The translations under genes were made by a program, and so were the position numbers. The notes beneath the pieces are model-generated. The model was given only the letters and a program-made list of their open reading frames with translations, was not told where the DNA came from and searched no databases. From Molanna angustata (taxonomy: Eukaryota; Arthropoda; Insecta; Trichoptera; Molannidae), in assembly GCA_963576475.1 (NCBI GenBank), contig OY754982.1:15628217-15692216 (forward strand): a DNA stretch of 64,000 nt. Reading direction: 5' to 3'. Every line of letters begins with the position of its first letter. The stretch's first letter is position 1. Shown one piece after another: positions 25,253-36,012 of this stretch.

Positions 25253-25680
25253 ACACTGAATTTTTTTTTAGTTAATAGTAACAAAATTTAATTTTAAAAT
25301 TAACCGAACTATAATAATAATACATTTCCTTGCACCCTGTGCAAGTGGCGAGTTTATTCCCGTATGGTAATTTCTTCCAACTAACCGGTGTTTCCAACCC
25401 AGAGAACAACATTTGCGTGAGAAATGAATTAAAATAATTTTCTCTTCTGCTGGGAATCGAACCCAGGATGCCCGCGCAGAAACCGAACTGGTTGCCAACT
25501 GTGCCACAGTGGTCGGCTAAAGTTTGGTTTCGACAAAACATTTGGTTTTGTGCAAATATTTTTTTGTGCACACAGCCAAACAGTACAGTCATAAATAGAT
25601 AACTTTATTATTGATAACAAAGGTTTGGCTTAAACTCAGGTAGCCAGTTCGGTTGTCATAATACATACTTTTTTTAGTGT
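25253..25680. mobile_element. MITE family E, copy 1, split by a SINE
   Basis: The ends are ACACTGAA and TTTAGTGT. The parts outside the SINE (25324-25518) match the uninterrupted copy at 49430-49620: 'ttaaccgaactata', 'aaaatatttggttttgtg'-like, 'cagccaaacagtacagtcat' and 'ggtagccagttcggtt'. Confidence 0.8.
25324..25518 (-). mobile_element. tRNA-derived SINE, family 2, copy 2
   Basis: Head at the right end (GCCGACCACTGTGGCACAGT, B box GGTTCGATTCC), distal end 'cacttgcacagggtgcaagg'. It interrupts MITE family E, so it is younger than that MITE copy. Confidence 0.85.
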
Positions 25681-25780
25681 AATTTTATATTTGTAAGTAC
25701 TTAATACTTATGTAAGAAGTATTTTTTTACAGAGTAGGTAGGTATATAGGTGCATTAAAAATAAGAAAAAAAAATAATGA

Positions 25781-25978
25781 ACACTTCCTTGCACCCTGCG
25801 CAAGTGCGAGTTTATTGTCGTATGGCAATTTCTTTCAACTAACCAGTGTTTCCAGCCCAGAGAAGTAACATTAGCGTGAGAAATGAATTTAAATATTTTT
25901 TTTCCTCTGCTGGGAATCGAACCCAGGACGCCCGCACAGAAACCGAACAGCTTACCAACTGTGCCACAGCGGTCGGCA
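25781..25978 (-). mobile_element. tRNA-derived SINE, family 2, copy 3
   Basis: Same head-to-tail layout as the copy 260 bases upstream; B box GGTTCGATTCC at its right part and 'cttgcgcagggtgcaagg' at its left end. An A-rich stretch (25760-25778) lies next to its 3' end as a tail. Confidence 0.85.
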
Positions 25979-26115
25979 AAAATGTGTTAGGTACCAACTA
26001 AAATTAAAAATAATTAATAAACAAAACGAGTATCAATTATCAATAAACTAGGATTATGTAAAATTACACGAAATTGTGTACTTTAATGTTTGTTTCAACG
26101 GTAATCGTATTCATA

Positions 26116-26235
26116 TAATAACTCAATGTATGGATGTGACAGTTGCATGTCATGTGACAACTGTCACTTCCATACATTGAGTTATCTTTTCTTGTTTCTT
26201 TTCTTGAGCTAAATGACACGTTGTCTAAGAGGGGC
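26116..26235. mobile_element. Hairpin MITE, family D, copy 2, next to the bHLH stop codon
   Basis: 'ataactcaatgtatgga' and 'tccatacattgagttat' repeat the hairpin of 18249-18372. The right end reads CACGTTGTCTAAGAGGGGC; the left 18-bp TIR has been lost. It ends 29 bases past the stop codon of the bHLH exon and so would lie in that gene's 3' UTR. Confidence 0.85.
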
Positions 26236-26264
26236 TGACTCTATAAAGATTGTGTTAGATTTGG

Positions 26265-26505
26265 TTAAGCATCCAATACGTGGTTTAGGTATGCGATGTA
26301 ACATATGGCTAATCTGAGTATTTCTATCTTGGACAGTTTCTTATCTGGCGGCAGAGTCGGCAGGAGCCTCCTAAGTTCGCAGAAAGCAGCATTGAAAGCT
26401 TCAACACGAACTCTTTCTCTGCACGCGTGCGCAGTGCGGTACTTCTGGGTAGCACGACGACGCCTGCGTCGCTCTTCTCGCGTCAGAGCACTCCCGTCAT
26501 TGCTG
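26265..26505 (-). CDS. HLH4C: Terminal exon of an NHLH/HEN1-type bHLH transcription factor
   Basis: Encodes the last 79 residues of a class II basic helix-loop-helix factor that binds E-box DNA as a dimer in the nucleus; relatives act in neural development. The exon follows a strong acceptor (CATTTTTGTTTTCAG) and starts with one base of a split codon. Visible in order: [20 protein letters not shown], basic region ending [10 protein letters not shown], helix 1 [15 protein letters not shown], loop [10 protein letters not shown], helix 2 [16 protein letters not shown] and TAA at 26265-26267. The KYRTAHA..RER.RVEAFN and [13 protein letters not shown] strings and the short tail ending just after helix 2 are diagnostic of the NHLH group. 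Oddities: cysteine where the family has threonine in AHATRER, and a second cysteine in helix 1. Upstream exons lie to the right; a candidate is at 29262-29428. Confidence 0.93.
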
Positions 26506-27751
26506 CTGAAAACAAAAATGATTACCTATGTAATTCTAATTTTGTCTCATATATTTTTTTTTGTATTGAGAAATCAATAGGTTTAGGCAAGGGTAGAATT
26601 TATTCAAAAGTTGAGTCTGTTTGTCTGTTAAAAATAATTTGATTTTTTATGAAAAATCATTGCTTATATTTTGCCTTTACAAAACTTGAGAATTAAAATG
26701 GAACACTACACTTATGAAATGATGATCAGACAAGCTTTCTTAGACAGTGTATGTTATGTAATATACAGTGTACGTTTCAAGGGAAAATATACTTTTATAT
26801 TGAATCTGCAGAAAAAAATGGCTCTCGGTTCTCTCTACCTTTATTTTTTAGGGATTTTATGTGATAAAAAATAGTAGAATAAAAATAATGTGACGATCTG
26901 TATGTTAAATTAATAAACTTGGTTATACCTATTAAGTATGCTTTCAACTTCACTTATGAACTCTAATTATAGAAACATTATGTAAAATAATTTTATAGTA
27001 AACGAGTAGGTTTTGGCCAACGCTAAACTCCTCACTACCATGTCACTCCATAAACTATTCAAATTTTGTATGGAAAATTTTCAGCATTTTCATGAAATGA
27101 GTTAGCTCAATTATTTTTTTATTTAATTTTTTATTATGAAAACTTGATATTTCTTCAATACCATTTTATGAAAGTGATGGCCTACTTTACCTATTTGAAA
27201 ATAAAAATTTCATATTTTAAGTTTCCTAAACTTGAGGTCACTTTGAAATATATGACAGTTAAAAAAATTGAGAAGCACTATTCAGATATCCTTCAAAATC
27301 TAATGGAGTCTATGTGAGTATTAGATATACAAGTTTGCAAAATTGGAATAGAATCGATTGAATACTTTAGACTAGAATGGATAAAGTAAAATGAACATGC
27401 CGTACATAGCACACAGCACATAGTACACACATACACAGATACATTGTGATGAAACTTTCAGAATAAAATCTCAGCATGATACTACATAGTTGATAATCTG
27501 CACAAATAAAATAGCCTTAAAAATTACGAATTCATAACTCCCCACTATATATTATATCCCCTTGGTTAGTGAGGAGTAAAAATGTACGTGTATATACTGA
27601 CAATGGAGTACAGGTATTTACAAATATTTATAAAAATGTAATCATCAAAATTCAAATGTCTAGATTAGATATTGGTTCACATCCTTTGATATCTCTGTTA
27701 AAATTTGTATAAATATTGTCATTTGACAGATGATGTATGGTTGACAATTCA

Positions 27752-27895
27752 GAGACAAATACGAGGACTGAGGAGGCCTCAAGTCTCAATATTTTCTCTT
27801 TATTTTAAAAATTAAACAGCAATGATATATTATTTCATACAAAGAGAAAAATTGAGGCCTGATGCCTCCTCAATACCTACTCTTATTTGTATTTC
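27752..27895. mobile_element. Foldback/MITE element
   Basis: AAATACGAGGACTGAGGAGGC with 'tctcaatattttctcttt' on the left faces 'aaagagaaaaattgaggcc', 'cctcctcaatacc' and TTATTTGTATTT on the right. The ~140-base sequence can form a long imperfect hairpin. Confidence 0.7.
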
Positions 27896-29103
27896 AATAC
27901 GGGTGTATGCATAGCAAACGCTTTTCAGCATTCGAAATATTCTTTCCGTCACACAGGATTCTATCGATTTTCAAAATACCCATCTTTCAGCTTTTTTAAA
28001 GAAAATGTATGTACGTATTGTTTTTTTTATTCTCCCTTTTGTTAAAACTATTGTTTTGTTGTTGGCTTATTGTTAACCATTTATGAAAACTTTGCTGATT
28101 TAATTGATTTTTTTGTACTTTTACAATGTATTTACACAACTGAATGAGTAAATAGATTTCATAAGAAATAATTCGTAATATCAACCTTATTATCTGCCTT
28201 TTTATATGCCAGCTGGTGACCGATCATTTTTTCTCGATCATGTATTTCCCTCGTGTTCACTGGGTACAGATGCAGTTATTGGTAAAAGCTCTTGGTATGA
28301 TGTGTGGGTTTCGTAATGTATTGAAGGTCTGCATTATTTATGATTCTATCGGGAGATATGTAACTCGTGCGGAGAGAGAGGTCGTGTGTGACAGTTGATA
28401 CTTGAATATATTGGTGACGAGACCGATTCAACTCGTGTTTGTATCAATCCAATACCATTAAGTAAAGGTACCTACATATATGTATCTGCAAAGGTAAGGT
28501 ACCTACACTACTTTCTGGAATGTACATATTATATCTTAAGTAATAATGCAATGATGGTGTTAGTGTGTGTGTTTGTCTCACGCCTCCTGAAAAAATTGGA
28601 GCATCTATAAATCTAATTTATGTGCGTGCATGTACCAGTATACCAGTGTCACGCTAAAAAATGTGATGAAAATGTTGAATTATTAAATATATTTTTATAA
28701 TTATTTTTTTCGTAATAAATGTCCAACGATAGAACTGTAAAAACGAGTGATTTTTGTACGCAAATATCTGTTAACTTAAAAGTTAGAAGTACGTATTTAT
28801 GTACACGAATACAATAGGTATATTTTCAAGTATTACTTAGCGTTTTAGTAAAAAACATGATGATTGTTTTATATATTAATTATAATGTTTAACCTTTTTT
28901 ACAGTAGTAATTTTAACAGTAAGCGTTTTGTACATACAACGCCGCTATTTAGATAATTTCCATACAATATTTGATGTTCTTTAGAATAAAAACCTTTGAA
29001 ATAAATGAGATTATGAAATAATAATTTACATTCGCCAACGGCATGACATTAAAGCTAGTGTTTAATAATACTGAATAAAAAAATACTAGTACAATTTTGA
29101 ATA

Positions 29104-29175
29104 ACCTGACTGCCGAAGCAAAAGTCCCCAGTTCAATTTCCGGTGGAGACACAATTTTTAATTGTGCAATTCGAT
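29104..29175 (+). mobile_element. SINE family 1 fragment
   Basis: 'ctgactgccgaagcaaaagt', 'cagttcaatttccggtgg' and 'agacacaatttttaattgtg' correspond to the middle of the SINE head at 8828-8880. Truncated at both ends. Confidence 0.75.
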
Positions 29176-29261
29176 TATTATAATTTATTTAAATAAGAAG
29201 ATAATATTAACATCCACCCAAAAAAGAATCGACGTTGAAACCTAATTTATTTATTTATTAC

Positions 29262-29428
29262 CGTCTTCTGTTGGTTAGTTGAAGGGTGGTGTCACGGGGC
29301 GGGGGCGCTCGTTGCATGGCCCCCCCGCCCGCCTCCGCCAGCAGCCCCGTGTCGTCACACCACTCCTGGTCTTCCCACTTTTCTTCCTCTTCCTCTATCG
29401 GTCCTATCTTCACCACACCGCCTCTTTT
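29262..29428 (-). CDS. Candidate upstream exon of the bHLH gene
   Basis: A GC-rich island in AT-rich DNA with an uninterrupted 55-codon minus-strand frame. It starts after a possible acceptor (CTTCCGTGAGTTGTAG) and ends ACG|GTAATA, two bases into a codon. The 26265-26505 exon begins with exactly one base, so joining the two gives an arginine codon and the frame continues ...LQLTNRRR then [15 protein letters not shown]. The encoded part is acidic at first (EEEEEKWEDQEWCDDTGLL), then glycine-rich and proline-rich. Acidic, glycine-rich N-terminal regions are seen in NHLH proteins, but no specific motif proves the link. An in-frame ATG at codon 38 could be the start if the upstream part is 5' UTR. 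The donor is not optimal. Confidence 0.45.
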
Positions 29429-29836
29429 CTACAACTCACGGAAGAACGCCCAGAACGCGGTATTAGAAAACACCACTATTGAGATAATTAAGTGGTTTAT
29501 GGTACAATTACGGGGATCAAAGATCAGAATATTTCAGAAGTACTATTTGGAACAATGTCAAAATGAAATAACTTGTATGGAGATTAGTTCTAGATTTGTA
29601 GAGAGAAACACTCATTAAGAATTCGTAAGTGATTAATAATGATTTGATTCGAAAAATAAATTATTTTTACTAATCAAATGTGTCAATGGTGAATCCTGTA
29701 GTTGTGTGTTTTCCTGAAAAGAAAAAAAATATAAATAGTGAAACAATCCAATTAAATTCAGGAAGATTATATGAATTCAGGACGATAATACATCCTATAA
29801 TCTATATGCAATTTATATAGATTATAGGATGATGTG

Positions 29837-30016
29837 GAAGAAGAAAGGTCGGCAGACCCAGGCTGCGATGGGAGGATGAAGTGAAAAGGGATGCGGAACA
29901 ATTACTGCAAGTGGCAGACTGGAGGACAGCAGCGGTAGACAGGAGGAGTTGGAGGCGACGATTGATGGAGGCCAAGGCTCGATATGGGCTGTAGAGCCAT
30001 CGGAAGAAGAAGAAGA
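29837..30016 (+). mobile_element. LINE 3'-terminal fragment with target duplication
   Basis: The frame reads GRPRLRWEDEVKRDAEQLL, then WRTAAVDRRSWRRRLMEAKARYGL and stop, the extreme C-terminus of RTE-related LINEs, ending in a GAAGAA run. The 13-base repeat ATAGGATGATGTG flanks it (29824-29836 and 30017-30029), marking a severely 5'-truncated insertion. The left duplication lies in a palindrome 'cctataatctatat'/'atatagattatagg' (29790-29828). Confidence 0.85.
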
Positions 30017-30136
30017 ATAGGATGATGTGAGAAAATTCATATATGTACATTTTAGGAAGTATAAAAACAATCCTATTAATTAGTTTACAAAGTTCTTATT
30101 ATTAACATTATGTTTGTATGCCATTATAAATTATTT

Positions 30137-30564
30137 ACTGAATATTCAAAGAATATTTGAAATACATACAGCTTTACTTCCACTAACTTTATTTTATATA
30201 ATAATGAATATGTTCTTGTTAAACAAGTACATATACATCTTCCTATATTCCCTAAAATAAGCATAAATGATTGTGCTATAGGTGAACGAAATCGGTCGAG
30301 GCAGGATTCGAACTCGCGACCACTGGGTTACTAACCCAATGCGCTAACTGCTCTGCCTAAACTTTTAACAATAAACAAATTAATTGGAACGTTTTCGAAC
30401 TTCGTCCATCTTCGGCAACGATGTTATTTAACTAGTTTAACGTTGTTACTTTAAAGTCAAAACGTTGCTGAAGATGGACGAAAGTCCGATAACGATCCAA
30501 TTAATTTGTTAAAAGTTAGTGGAAGTAAAATTATAGTGTTTCAAATATTCTTTGAATATTCAGT
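30137..30564. mobile_element. Foldback element split by a SINE
   Basis: ACTGAATATTCAAAGAATATTTGAAA at the left end is repeated in inverse at the right end. Further inside 'cttacttccactaactttta'-type sequence pairs with 'aaaagttagtggaagtaaa', and 'aacaaattaattgg', 'cgtccatcttc' pair with 'ccaattaatttgtt', 'gaagatggacg'. The SINE at 30191-30360 lies in the left arm with 'aacttt' repeated at both junctions. Without it the two arms are almost continuous. Confidence 0.8.
30191..30360 (-). mobile_element. tRNA-derived SINE, family 3, copy 2
   Basis: B box GTTCGAATCC and head GCAGAGCAGTTAGCGCATTG at the right end; body 'agcacaatcatttatgct', distal 'aagaacatattcat'. Nested in the foldback element around it. 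Confidence 0.85.
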
Positions 30565-30807
30565 CCATCCGAATAACTTTTAAGATCCAAATAAATCTTT
30601 AGGAGTCGTGAAAATTTCCAAATCTTATTCAAATGAGATATTTTACAGATTTAATAAAAAAAAGGAATTAACACTATACACGGCAAAAAAGTATATACCG
30701 ACGGAGCAATAAAAGAAAAATAGTTAATATATTTTCCTAACCTTTGTATACTTTGTATAGATTATTATTTACCAACTGAATTGAGAATATTTTTTTTATT
30801 AATAAAA

Positions 30808-30969
30808 ATGAATATGTCCTTGTTAAACAAGTACATATACATCTTCCTACGTTCCCTAAAATAAGCATAAATGCTTGTGCTATAGGTGAACGAAATCGGT
30901 CGAGGCAGGATTCGAACTCGCGACCACTGGATTACTAACCCAGCGCGCTAACCGCTCTGCCATCGACCC
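30808..30969 (-). mobile_element. tRNA-derived SINE, family 3, copy 3
   Basis: Close to copy 2 (for example 'gtgctataggtgaacgaaat' and 'tcgaggcaggattcgaactc' are shared). The head ends in GGTCGATGGCAGAGCGGTTA on the minus strand. It directly precedes repeat A copy 2 and may have inserted near that element's left end. Confidence 0.85.
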
Positions 30970-30974
30970 ATCTA

Positions 30975-31712
30975 TTCACTTAACATGTCGACAAAGTATT
31001 AAGCCATGACCCGCGTATAAGGAATACTAGGAACATTTTGTATGGCGTAGTGGACTTTTTGCATGCTAAAAACACCAACTTAGAGGCTTCGCAGCATATA
31101 TGTTCCCGTACATGGATTTACTCAGAATTCGGAGTAGAACATTTTATGTGATATTTGTGTGTCTGTCCCCCCCCCTCATAATTTTTGATCCGCTGGATTC
31201 ACAAAGCCTAAAATTTCAAAATATATAGAAAATTTTAGGTATATAAAACATTTATACTCAGTATTTAGAATTTTTGTTCCAGTCAGGGGTTATCAACATT
31301 TTAATTTTTATAGCATTTGTCCACATATCTCAAAAAGTATAAAAGCCAGAATGCTGAAATTTTGTACCAATCTGAATGTAGTCAAATATAGTAATCTTGA
31401 AATGGATTTTGAAACAGTTCCAGGGTTTCTCAAACTGTTTTTATTAAGGAGCAAAAAATTGGTAACACGAATTTTTGTCTTTACCTGCCTTTATTTCCAT
31501 TTCGTTTAAAAATATCGAAAAATGCCGAAACACGTAAACTAGAGAATTTAATTTTTTATAAAAATTTATACATTATAGTAATATATCTCAAACTTTTTTC
31601 AACAAAGTTTGTACAAATTAATATTAGTGACGACATCGCTTCATACAATTTGTATGGAATACACAATATCCAAGTTCAGCTATACATACTATCGCTATCG
31701 ACAGTTGGATCT
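30975..31712 (+). mobile_element. Repeat A, copy 2 (uninterrupted body)
   Basis: The reference copy for the other two: 'tcgacaaagtattaagcca', 'aaacaccaacttagaggctt', 'ctcagaattcggagtagaac', 'gttccagtcaggggttatca', 'gtgacgacatcgcttcatac' and terminal TCGACAGTTGGAT at 31698-31710. A degraded left terminus (CCAACTGaattGAGAA) may survive at ~30769-30785 on the other side of the SINE. Confidence 0.75.
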
Positions 31713-33005
31713 CATGTGTTACATGCATTTGGTATTGTACATTATTTCTATTATCGACTGTGCACCCTTTCTTTTATTTGTGATTTGAGGTAAAATAATC
31801 TAATTTACTCGGTTATTAAATTATTGTGGAAAAAATAACTAACCCGTTTAATATATTAAACGGGATGAGGACAAACACTTGTGAGGAAATAATAATATAA
31901 TATTAATATAAAATATATTTGTAATATTGACATTTTTCCCTCATGTTGTGTATTTTATCGGGGCCGTGGGGAACGGGCACGGATGTCCCAAGGGGCCCAT
32001 GCACAGAACAGAGTAACATCTCTGCATTCGACCCTCCGTACATTTTCACACCTGCACTACACTGCACTGAGCTGTGAGGCAAGGGCGTATCAAAGGGGGT
32101 TGCTTATAAAACAAGAATTATTCTTATTGATGTTAAATTTGCCAAAACATTTCGTGACGAGAATGTTTGTTGCGAAATTATACTCACCCTTCGTGATGTC
32201 CGATAATTTCACAAGAAAAGTGGCATGTAAAATGCGTGTTCAATAATGCTATAAAAACTACTTAGGTACTATAATATAATATCTCCGATTATTGCAATCC
32301 AAATTTTAGTTGCACTCGGAATATGTACCTATGTCTTTCTATGATAAATGTATATAAATAGTCTATAATAGATCAATATACAACTGGGTCCATTATGAAG
32401 ACCGAAATCAAATTTCGGCTCTTTTGATGTAAATGTAATTATGTTATGAAATATTATATCTAAGGTGTTATTTTATGTTTACTATGCTGTCATAAAAAAA
32501 TGTTAATTTGTTTATAAAATATGCTATGTAAAAAAAATGCTAAATAGAAAATTCATAAAATTTGTTTTTAAAAAAAATGTATAAGAAATTCTTATACTAT
32601 TATACATTTTATTTATATTTATTTCTGATCATTTTTGTTACCTATGAATAATATATAATATTTTAAACGAACATATTGTAATTGACCCGTTTTAGAACAG
32701 GTTTTCCTAGTGAGACGGGTAACGAAAAATTTTATTGTCATTTATTGTTGAATAAAAAACATCGGGTTACCGGCACTGAAACTTAAAAAAACTCAAAAAT
32801 TATTAGATATAAAAAATGAACATATACCTACCTACAGATTAAGAATACGTAGTTACCAACCACAGAGTAAAGAATACACAGATCTGACAAAAGCTACAAC
32901 TTTAGGCCAGGGAATTGGTATACACACAAAGTGAGGTGGAACGGGAGTGTCCAAACCCATTGAATGTATAAAAATAAATGGGATATTAATGAGACATTTT
33001 TTTAA
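31713..33005. other. Unassigned intergenic sequence
   Basis: A GC-richer patch at 31955-32110 ('gggaacgggcacggatgtcc', 'ctgcactacactgcactgag') has no recognisable product on either strand. Near 32395-32430 'gaagaccgaaatcaaatttcggctc' forms a small hairpin resembling ends of some retroelements. Otherwise AT-rich. Confidence 0.35.
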
Positions 33006-33150
33006 ATGAATATGTCCGTATTACAAGTACATGTACCTACATCATCATACATTTTCTAAACTAAGCATTAAAGCTTGTGCGATAGGTGAAGAAATCGGTC
33101 TTGGCAGGATTTGAACTAGCGACCCACTGGATTAGGTACTCTGCCACCAA
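33006..33150 (-). mobile_element. tRNA-derived SINE, family 3, degraded copy 4
   Basis: 'tgaatatgtccgtattacaa', 'gtgcgataggtgaagaaatc' and 'ggcaggatttgaactagcga' follow family 3. The head is shortened (a deletion near 33132) and the B box is mutated. Confidence 0.75.
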
Positions 33151-33794
33151 TTTGATTTTAGAAATTTAAATCCCTTCGATAGTAACATGTACCTACATTT
33201 TGATAATAGTGTTGAGTACCTACCTTCTGGTTCAATTTTTATTTCGAACCATTCCGTAAATGTATAAATGTATATTGATTGCCACCAAATTTTGGTGGCG
33301 GTGTTACCAAGAAATTTTGCTTATGTCATGTCTATAGATTATTGGTCTGTGATCGTTGTATATACTCATTCATTGAGTTATTTTATACGACCGGTTTCGA
33401 AGCGACTGCTCCTTTGTCAGAACGAATAACTTGCATGTTATTAAATGGTTTAAAATTTACTAGAAGGTTAGCTCCGAGAATATTTATAAAATTTAGAATT
33501 ATTGAATATTATTTACAAATCAGATATAATTACCTATAGTGTTACGAGAGAGGAAGTACTAAAGAAATGATCCTATGAAGTTGATAAGTAGTATATGGAC
33601 TAGCAGCCGACAATATTTACCTATGATAACATTATTATTTTAAAAGAATGACCAAATGACGTATACAATAAAAATTGAATGCTTTTTATTATAGTTTGGT
33701 CAATTTGATTCTTAAAATCATTCAAATTTTGCAATTTGATTCAAATTTTCTTATTTGGCGAATCTCCATGTTGAAAAAAAAAGAATTTATCAAA
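33151..33794. other. AT-rich sequence, no gene seen
   Basis: Only 'cgaccggtttcgaagc' near 33389, similar to 4248-4265, hints at an old repeat. No gene supported. Confidence 0.4.
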
Positions 33795-34105
33795 CAGGTA
33801 CCTACTTACTAAATAAATAAGAGAGAATTATTTATATTAATGGTAGGTACCTACTTACTAAATGAATAAGTGATTTTTTTTATATTATGTCTAAATAAAT
33901 AAGATAGAATTGTGTACATTGAACAGGTACTTACCTACTTTATAAATAAAAGAGAATTGTTTATATTATAAGGTCTTTATTTAATACATTAGAGGGAGTT
34001 GTTTATAATATTAAACATGTACTTATTAAGAGAATTGTGTATATTAAACAGGTAGGTACCTACTTAATAAATAAGAAAGAATTGTTTTTATTAAACCACC
34101 TGTTT
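33795..34105. repeat. Degenerate ~60-bp tandem repeat
   Basis: Five or so diverged units, each containing a CAGGTACCTACTTA-like part, then 'aaataaataagagagaattgt' and 'ttatatta'. Unit length varies (about 45-75 bases). Confidence 0.7.
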
Positions 34106-34439
34106 AATACTAGTGAAGGGGTAGGACAAATTCAACACTCTATCTGAATCTCGAGGGATATTTTCTGTAGTGTAAAATTAGCCGCAGTGAATCGGTTATA
34201 AAGGGGGAAATGCATGGATTGGATTTAGGTAAGTACCTACTTAAATACAATTGTCTGGAACAAATTGGATTTAAAATAATTTCACTAGAAAGGTTATCAA
34301 TAAATTTATATGAAACGTGTACCTATATGGGTTTTTCAAAATGTATGAATGTAACATGGGATTCACATAGTGGACCATGGGTTACACAAGCATACTTTAT
34401 TACAGCTTAGGTACCTACCTACTCTTATAATAATTAACA

Positions 34440-35225
34440 CTTTTGAATTTGGATCGATTGTATGGAACCCAAACTATGAAACACATATTAACGCAATAGA
34501 AAATCTTCAAAAAAATATATAAAGCAATTAAATTTTCGTAATAGACTACATTTCTCTAACTATCTTCAAGTTCTAAAACACCACAACACAAAACTATTGG
34601 AGACACGCAGATCAAGCCTTGAAAAGATATTTGTTATGTACCTATATAAAATCATTAACAGTCTGGTCGACAGCGCACCCCTTCTAAGCTCACTCCGTTT
34701 TCACTGTCCACTTAGAAGAAATAGAAACCAGTCTCTCTTGTACATAGAATCTTCTAAAACTAACTATATGCTAAATTCTTATATAAATAGAGCTTGTACT
34801 GGGTACAATAGAAATTGTTTGAGGGATCCGGAATTGGATATGTTTGTTTCAAGTTTTTATGTATTCAAAAAAAAAATTGTGAATTTGTCGGTTATTTAAT
34901 CTGTGCTGTCTTGTTGTGCACATCTTTAACTATTTAACTTTTTAATTGTGCCCCTTTAACTTAATTTCAATTTACTATTATTCATACATTGAGACACGTG
35001 AGGTAAATCATAATATGAGTTTCTAGTGGTCGATGCTTCCCCCCCCACTCCCCTCCCTACCTCTCTCCTTTCCCATCCTGTTTTCATAATTGTTAATAAA
35101 TGTGTATGTACTTAATATATTTTTAGAATACTATAATTGGCAACATAAAAATTATCTCTGTATATTTGTATAAATCTTTATTGTATTGCTGTTGTATTCT
35201 ATAAAATAAAATAAAATAAAATAAA
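34440..35225 (+). pseudogene. LINE C-terminal remnant and 3' UTR (Jockey-like), (AAAAT)n tail
   Basis: VWNPNYETHINAIENLQ opens the segment, as after the reverse-transcriptase domain in Jockey/CR1-type LINEs. After frame changes it continues LETRRSSLEKIFVMYLYKII, NSLVDSAPLLSSLRFHCPLRR and TNYMLNSYINRACTGYNRNC. A C/T-rich 3' UTR and an AAAAT tail (35198-35225) follow. 5'-truncated, with stops near the start. Confidence 0.8.
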
Positions 35226-35424
35226 ACACTTCTTTGTATCCTGCGCAAGTGGCGAGTTTATTGCCATATGGCAATTTCTTCCAACTAACCAGTGTTTCCA
35301 GCTCAGAGAAGCAATATTAGCTTGAGAAATTAATTTAAATCATTTCTCCTCTGCTGGGAATCGAACCCAGGACGCCCGCACACAGAAAACAAACAGCTTA
35401 TCAACTGTGCCACGGCGGTCGGCA
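35226..35424 (-). mobile_element. tRNA-derived SINE, family 2, copy 4
   Basis: Head GCCGACCGCCGTGGCACAGT, B box GGTTCGATTCC; distal 'cacttgcgcaggatacaaag'. It abuts the AAAAT tail of the LINE on its left, so its own 3' end and the LINE tail meet tail to tail. Confidence 0.85.
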
Positions 35425-35944
35425 TATTATTATTAGCATACGTACGTGGTACATATTCAGACATTTTTTCACTACAATGTTTGATTTTAATTAAAAAAAA
35501 CATATCGATCGGTATAAAAAATTGAAAAAGTAACATGCTGTGTAATGAAACAAATAAAATAATGTGTTGTTATAATAATAAAATAATATTTAGTCACAGC
35601 TTCGCGTCACGTATCATTTAATGTTATTACAATTTGACAGATGCGTTATAGACAATAACCATAGAAAAACGTAAAATATATCTATAGTTGAAGATTACGT
35701 AACTGACGTTTCATTTTGCACTGAAATACGCGAATGAAATTTAATCTTCCCTAAATTTTTAACTTGGATTACTAAAGCCAACGATTTAAGGGCCAACTGA
35801 TATCTCGGGCCTATGACGTGTTACAAAAAGAGTAGGTACCTACCTATTATACCTATAAAGTAGATAAAATGACAGCAGTAAGTATTTATATATTTATACA
35901 TTAACAGGTACCTACAGGTAATTTGTCAAATATTGATTAAGACG

Positions 35945-36012
35945 CACTCGATAATAAGTTGCCACATTCTGGAGACTAACGATATACATCGTCTCACAGA
36001 TCCAGACTGATT
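35945..36012 (-). mobile_element. SINE family 1 body fragment
   Basis: 'aagttgccacattctggaga', 'cgtctcacagatccagactg' is the reverse complement of the body at 8888-8940. Confidence 0.75.

Larger units (their letters stand above)
26506..29261 (-). other. Putative intron of the bHLH gene
   Basis: If the candidate exon at 29262-29428 is correct, this 2,756-base interval is a phase-2 intron. It is AT-rich and holds a foldback element (27752-27895) and a SINE family 1 fragment (29104-29175). No additional exon is recognised in it. Confidence 0.45.

Noticed and set aside
29286..29618. 110-codon plus-strand frame rich in Ser/Pro
   Set aside because: It is the antisense of the acidic minus-strand frame that fits the bHLH gene by phase; no supporting splice or start context was seen on the plus strand.
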